Source: JANSYA01 sp965243385
GTDB taxonomy: Bacteria; Spirochaetota; Leptospiria; Leptospirales; Leptonemataceae
Direction of reading: 5' to 3'
NCBI GenBank assembly: GCA_965243385.1
Contig: CBDEUV010000002.1
Location: 1,426,001-1,490,000, forward strand
Length of the DNA stretch: 64,000 bases
Positions within the stretch are counted from its first letter, which is position 1. Every line of letters starts with the position of its first letter. Under the pieces are notes generated by a model. It made no database searches. It had not been told where the DNA came from and saw nothing but the letters and a program-made list of their open reading frames with translations. Positions 62,984 through 64,000 of this stretch are shown here, in pieces. The position numbers were made by a program, and so were the translations under genes.

Positions 62984-63604
62984 ATGGAATCTTCTCAATC
63001 GACCGGATCTTCTGCAGCGCCCAATCACACCCCCGGTCCCGACCACGCCGGCTCGCCCAAGGCCCAGGCGATTCTCGACGCCTCCCTGGCCCTGTTCGCG
63101 GAGAAAGGCTACGATGGCACCGCCGTTCCGCTGATCGCCGAAAAGGCCGGCGTCGGGGCGGGTACGATCTATCGATATTTTGAAAGCAAAGAAGTTTTAG
63201 TAAATATTCTGTACAGCAAATGGCGCACGATCTTCAAGGACCGCTTGCTGGCGGACGTGCCCCCCGACGCGCCGCCGCGCGATGTATTTTCGATGCTCTG
63301 GAATCGCATGGCGGATTTCCAGCGCGAATATCCTCAGGCGTACGCCTTTCTGGAATTCTATAACCACACCTATCTGAACGAAGAGAACGTCGCCCTGACC
63401 GAAAGCATCATCGATTTTCTGGCGGGTTTCCTGCGTCGCGGCCAGGATCACGGCGTCTTTCGCAAAGTTCCCCCGGGCATGCTGATCTTTATGGTGCTCG
63501 GCGCCTTCGTAGGATTGGTTCGCGCCGAAAACGCCGGCCGCCTGGAGCTCACCCCGGAAGCGATCCGCGAAAGCGAAGAGATCTGCTGGCGCGCCGTCAC
63601 CTGA
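62984..63604 (+). CDS. TetR-family transcriptional regulator, 206 aa
   Basis: The N-terminal DNA-binding domain (about 27-75) has the TetR pattern AILDASLALFAEKGYDGTAVPLIAEKAGVGAGTIYRYFESKEVLV (seen at 63063-63200), including the helix-turn-helix AEKAGVGAGTIYRYF. The C-terminal ligand domain is helical with FYNHTYLNEENVALTE. Such repressors usually control a nearby efflux or fatty-acid gene. No operator could be picked out. It is the last complete plus-strand gene; the next gene converges with it. Confidence 0.9.
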   Translation: MESSQSTGSSAAPNHTPGPDHAGSPKAQAILDASLALFAEKGYDGTAVPLIAEKAGVGAGTIYRYFESKEVLVNILYSKWRTIFKDRLLADVPPDAPPRDVFSMLWNRMADFQREYPQAYAFLEFYNHTYLNEENVALTESIIDFLAGFLRRGQDHGVFRKVPPGMLIFMVLGAFVGLVRAENAGRLELTPEAIRESEEICWRAVT

Positions 63605-63626
63605 ACCGGAGATCGGGCGCAACCCG

Positions 63627-64000
63627 TCAGCGGTTGGTAAAACGCAGACTGGCGACGATCCTCGCAAGCGCCGCGCTGACCGCGGCTTTCTGAATTTCAG
63701 CCGCCGCAAGCTCCGGGGGAGTATTGTAGCTGAATTGTAGAAAGAAACCCCGCCCTTCGCGCGCAAGCAGGCGATAGTATTCGCGAAAGCTGTAAGATCG
63801 CTCGCGGTCCCGCAGACCCGTTTGAAAGAGCGCGCATTGATCGCGGCGCTTCAGAAACGCCGCCTGCTTCGCAACGGTCTCAGTACTATTCACAAGCTCT
63901 GTAGCGTCAGCCGGAGCGACGCAGGCGGCCAGATCTTCAGCCCCGGTCTCCCGGCGAAACGAAAGCAGGCGTTTGCGCGCCGGAGTCAGACTGCGACGTA
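63627..64000 (-). CDS. partial gene at the right edge, C-terminal 124 residues
   Basis: The minus-strand frame stays open from the stop at 63627 to the end of the window, so this is the C-terminal end of a longer gene. It reads RRSLTPARKRLLSFRRE, then a Ser/Thr/Ala-rich stretch and the end PPELAAAEIQKAAVSAALARIVASL. I cannot name a family. A GTG at 63893 would give an 88-residue protein, but the frame continues with coding-like composition, so the internal start is unlikely. Confidence 0.55.
   Translation of the reverse strand, partial: RRSLTPARKRLLSFRRETGAEDLAACVAPADATELVNSTETVAKQAAFLKRRDQCALFQTGLRDRERSYSFREYYRLLAREGRGFFLQFSYNTPPELAAAEIQKAAVSAALARIVASLRFTNR

Overview
The window is 64 kb of GC-rich DNA from a double-membrane bacterium. 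Lipoproteins with loose, spirochaete-like lipoboxes (FAAC, HFAC, MFAC), an outer-membrane beta-barrel and a 7TMR-DISM class III cyclase suggest a spirochaete, possibly a Leptospirales relative. That placement is an inference; there is no rRNA or other marker here to settle it. Gene density is high, with many stop/start overlaps (ATGA, GTGA, TTGA) and several GTG and TTG starts.

Region 1 (1-3926) has a short hypothetical gene, a long-chain acyl-CoA synthetase and a BASS-family transporter, closed by a two-way terminator. Region 2 (3983-18827, all minus strand) is the most striking locus: a self-contained type II fatty-acid/polyketide operon. In transcription order it encodes a malonyl-ACP transacylase (FabD), a membrane protein, a holo-ACP synthase (AcpS), a ketoreductase (FabG), a dehydratase (FabZ type), an acyl carrier protein, a GcvT-like aminomethyltransferase, a fused KSalpha-KSbeta protein, two divergent single ketosynthases, a FabL-like reductase and a second fused KSalpha-KSbeta protein. 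In both fusions the first half keeps the Cys-His-His triad, while the second half has Tyr at the Cys position and has lost both His. They therefore look like a ketosynthase and its chain-length factor in one chain. A hairpin and a promoter-like sequence after the GcvT gene divide the operon into a supply part and a ketosynthase part.

Region 3 (19301-35050) is mostly ordinary chromosome: purL, a DEAD-box helicase, an amidohydrolase lipoprotein, an EamA exporter, a tandem pair of small membrane paralogues, a tandem pair of lipoprotein paralogues, a cluster of palindromic repeats at the 3' end of an adenylate/guanylate cyclase gene, a DUF2804 protein and a CmpB-like membrane protein. Region 4 (35362-44031) is an accessory island with two DUF4157 (eCIS-core) proteins of 1858 and 576 residues. 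They share an N-terminal HELTH module and a duplicated, hairpin-containing upstream element, but carry unrelated C-termini. The large one has an AT-rich C-terminal tip, and its stop codon overlaps the TTG start of a 318-residue partner gene, an arrangement typical of toxin and immunity genes. No contractile-injection structural genes lie in the window, so any delivery machine must be encoded elsewhere.

Region 5 (44190-64000) has a beta-barrel protein and a GDSL lipoprotein, HrpB, a histidine kinase overlapping a response-regulator/GGDEF gene, a Tas-like aldo-keto reductase, an XRE regulator beside nrfHA (cytochrome c nitrite reductase with CXXCH at the first heme), an SF1 helicase, a lipoprotein, a DUF1835 protein, fumC, a CPBP-family membrane protease, a TetR regulator and a partial gene at the right edge.
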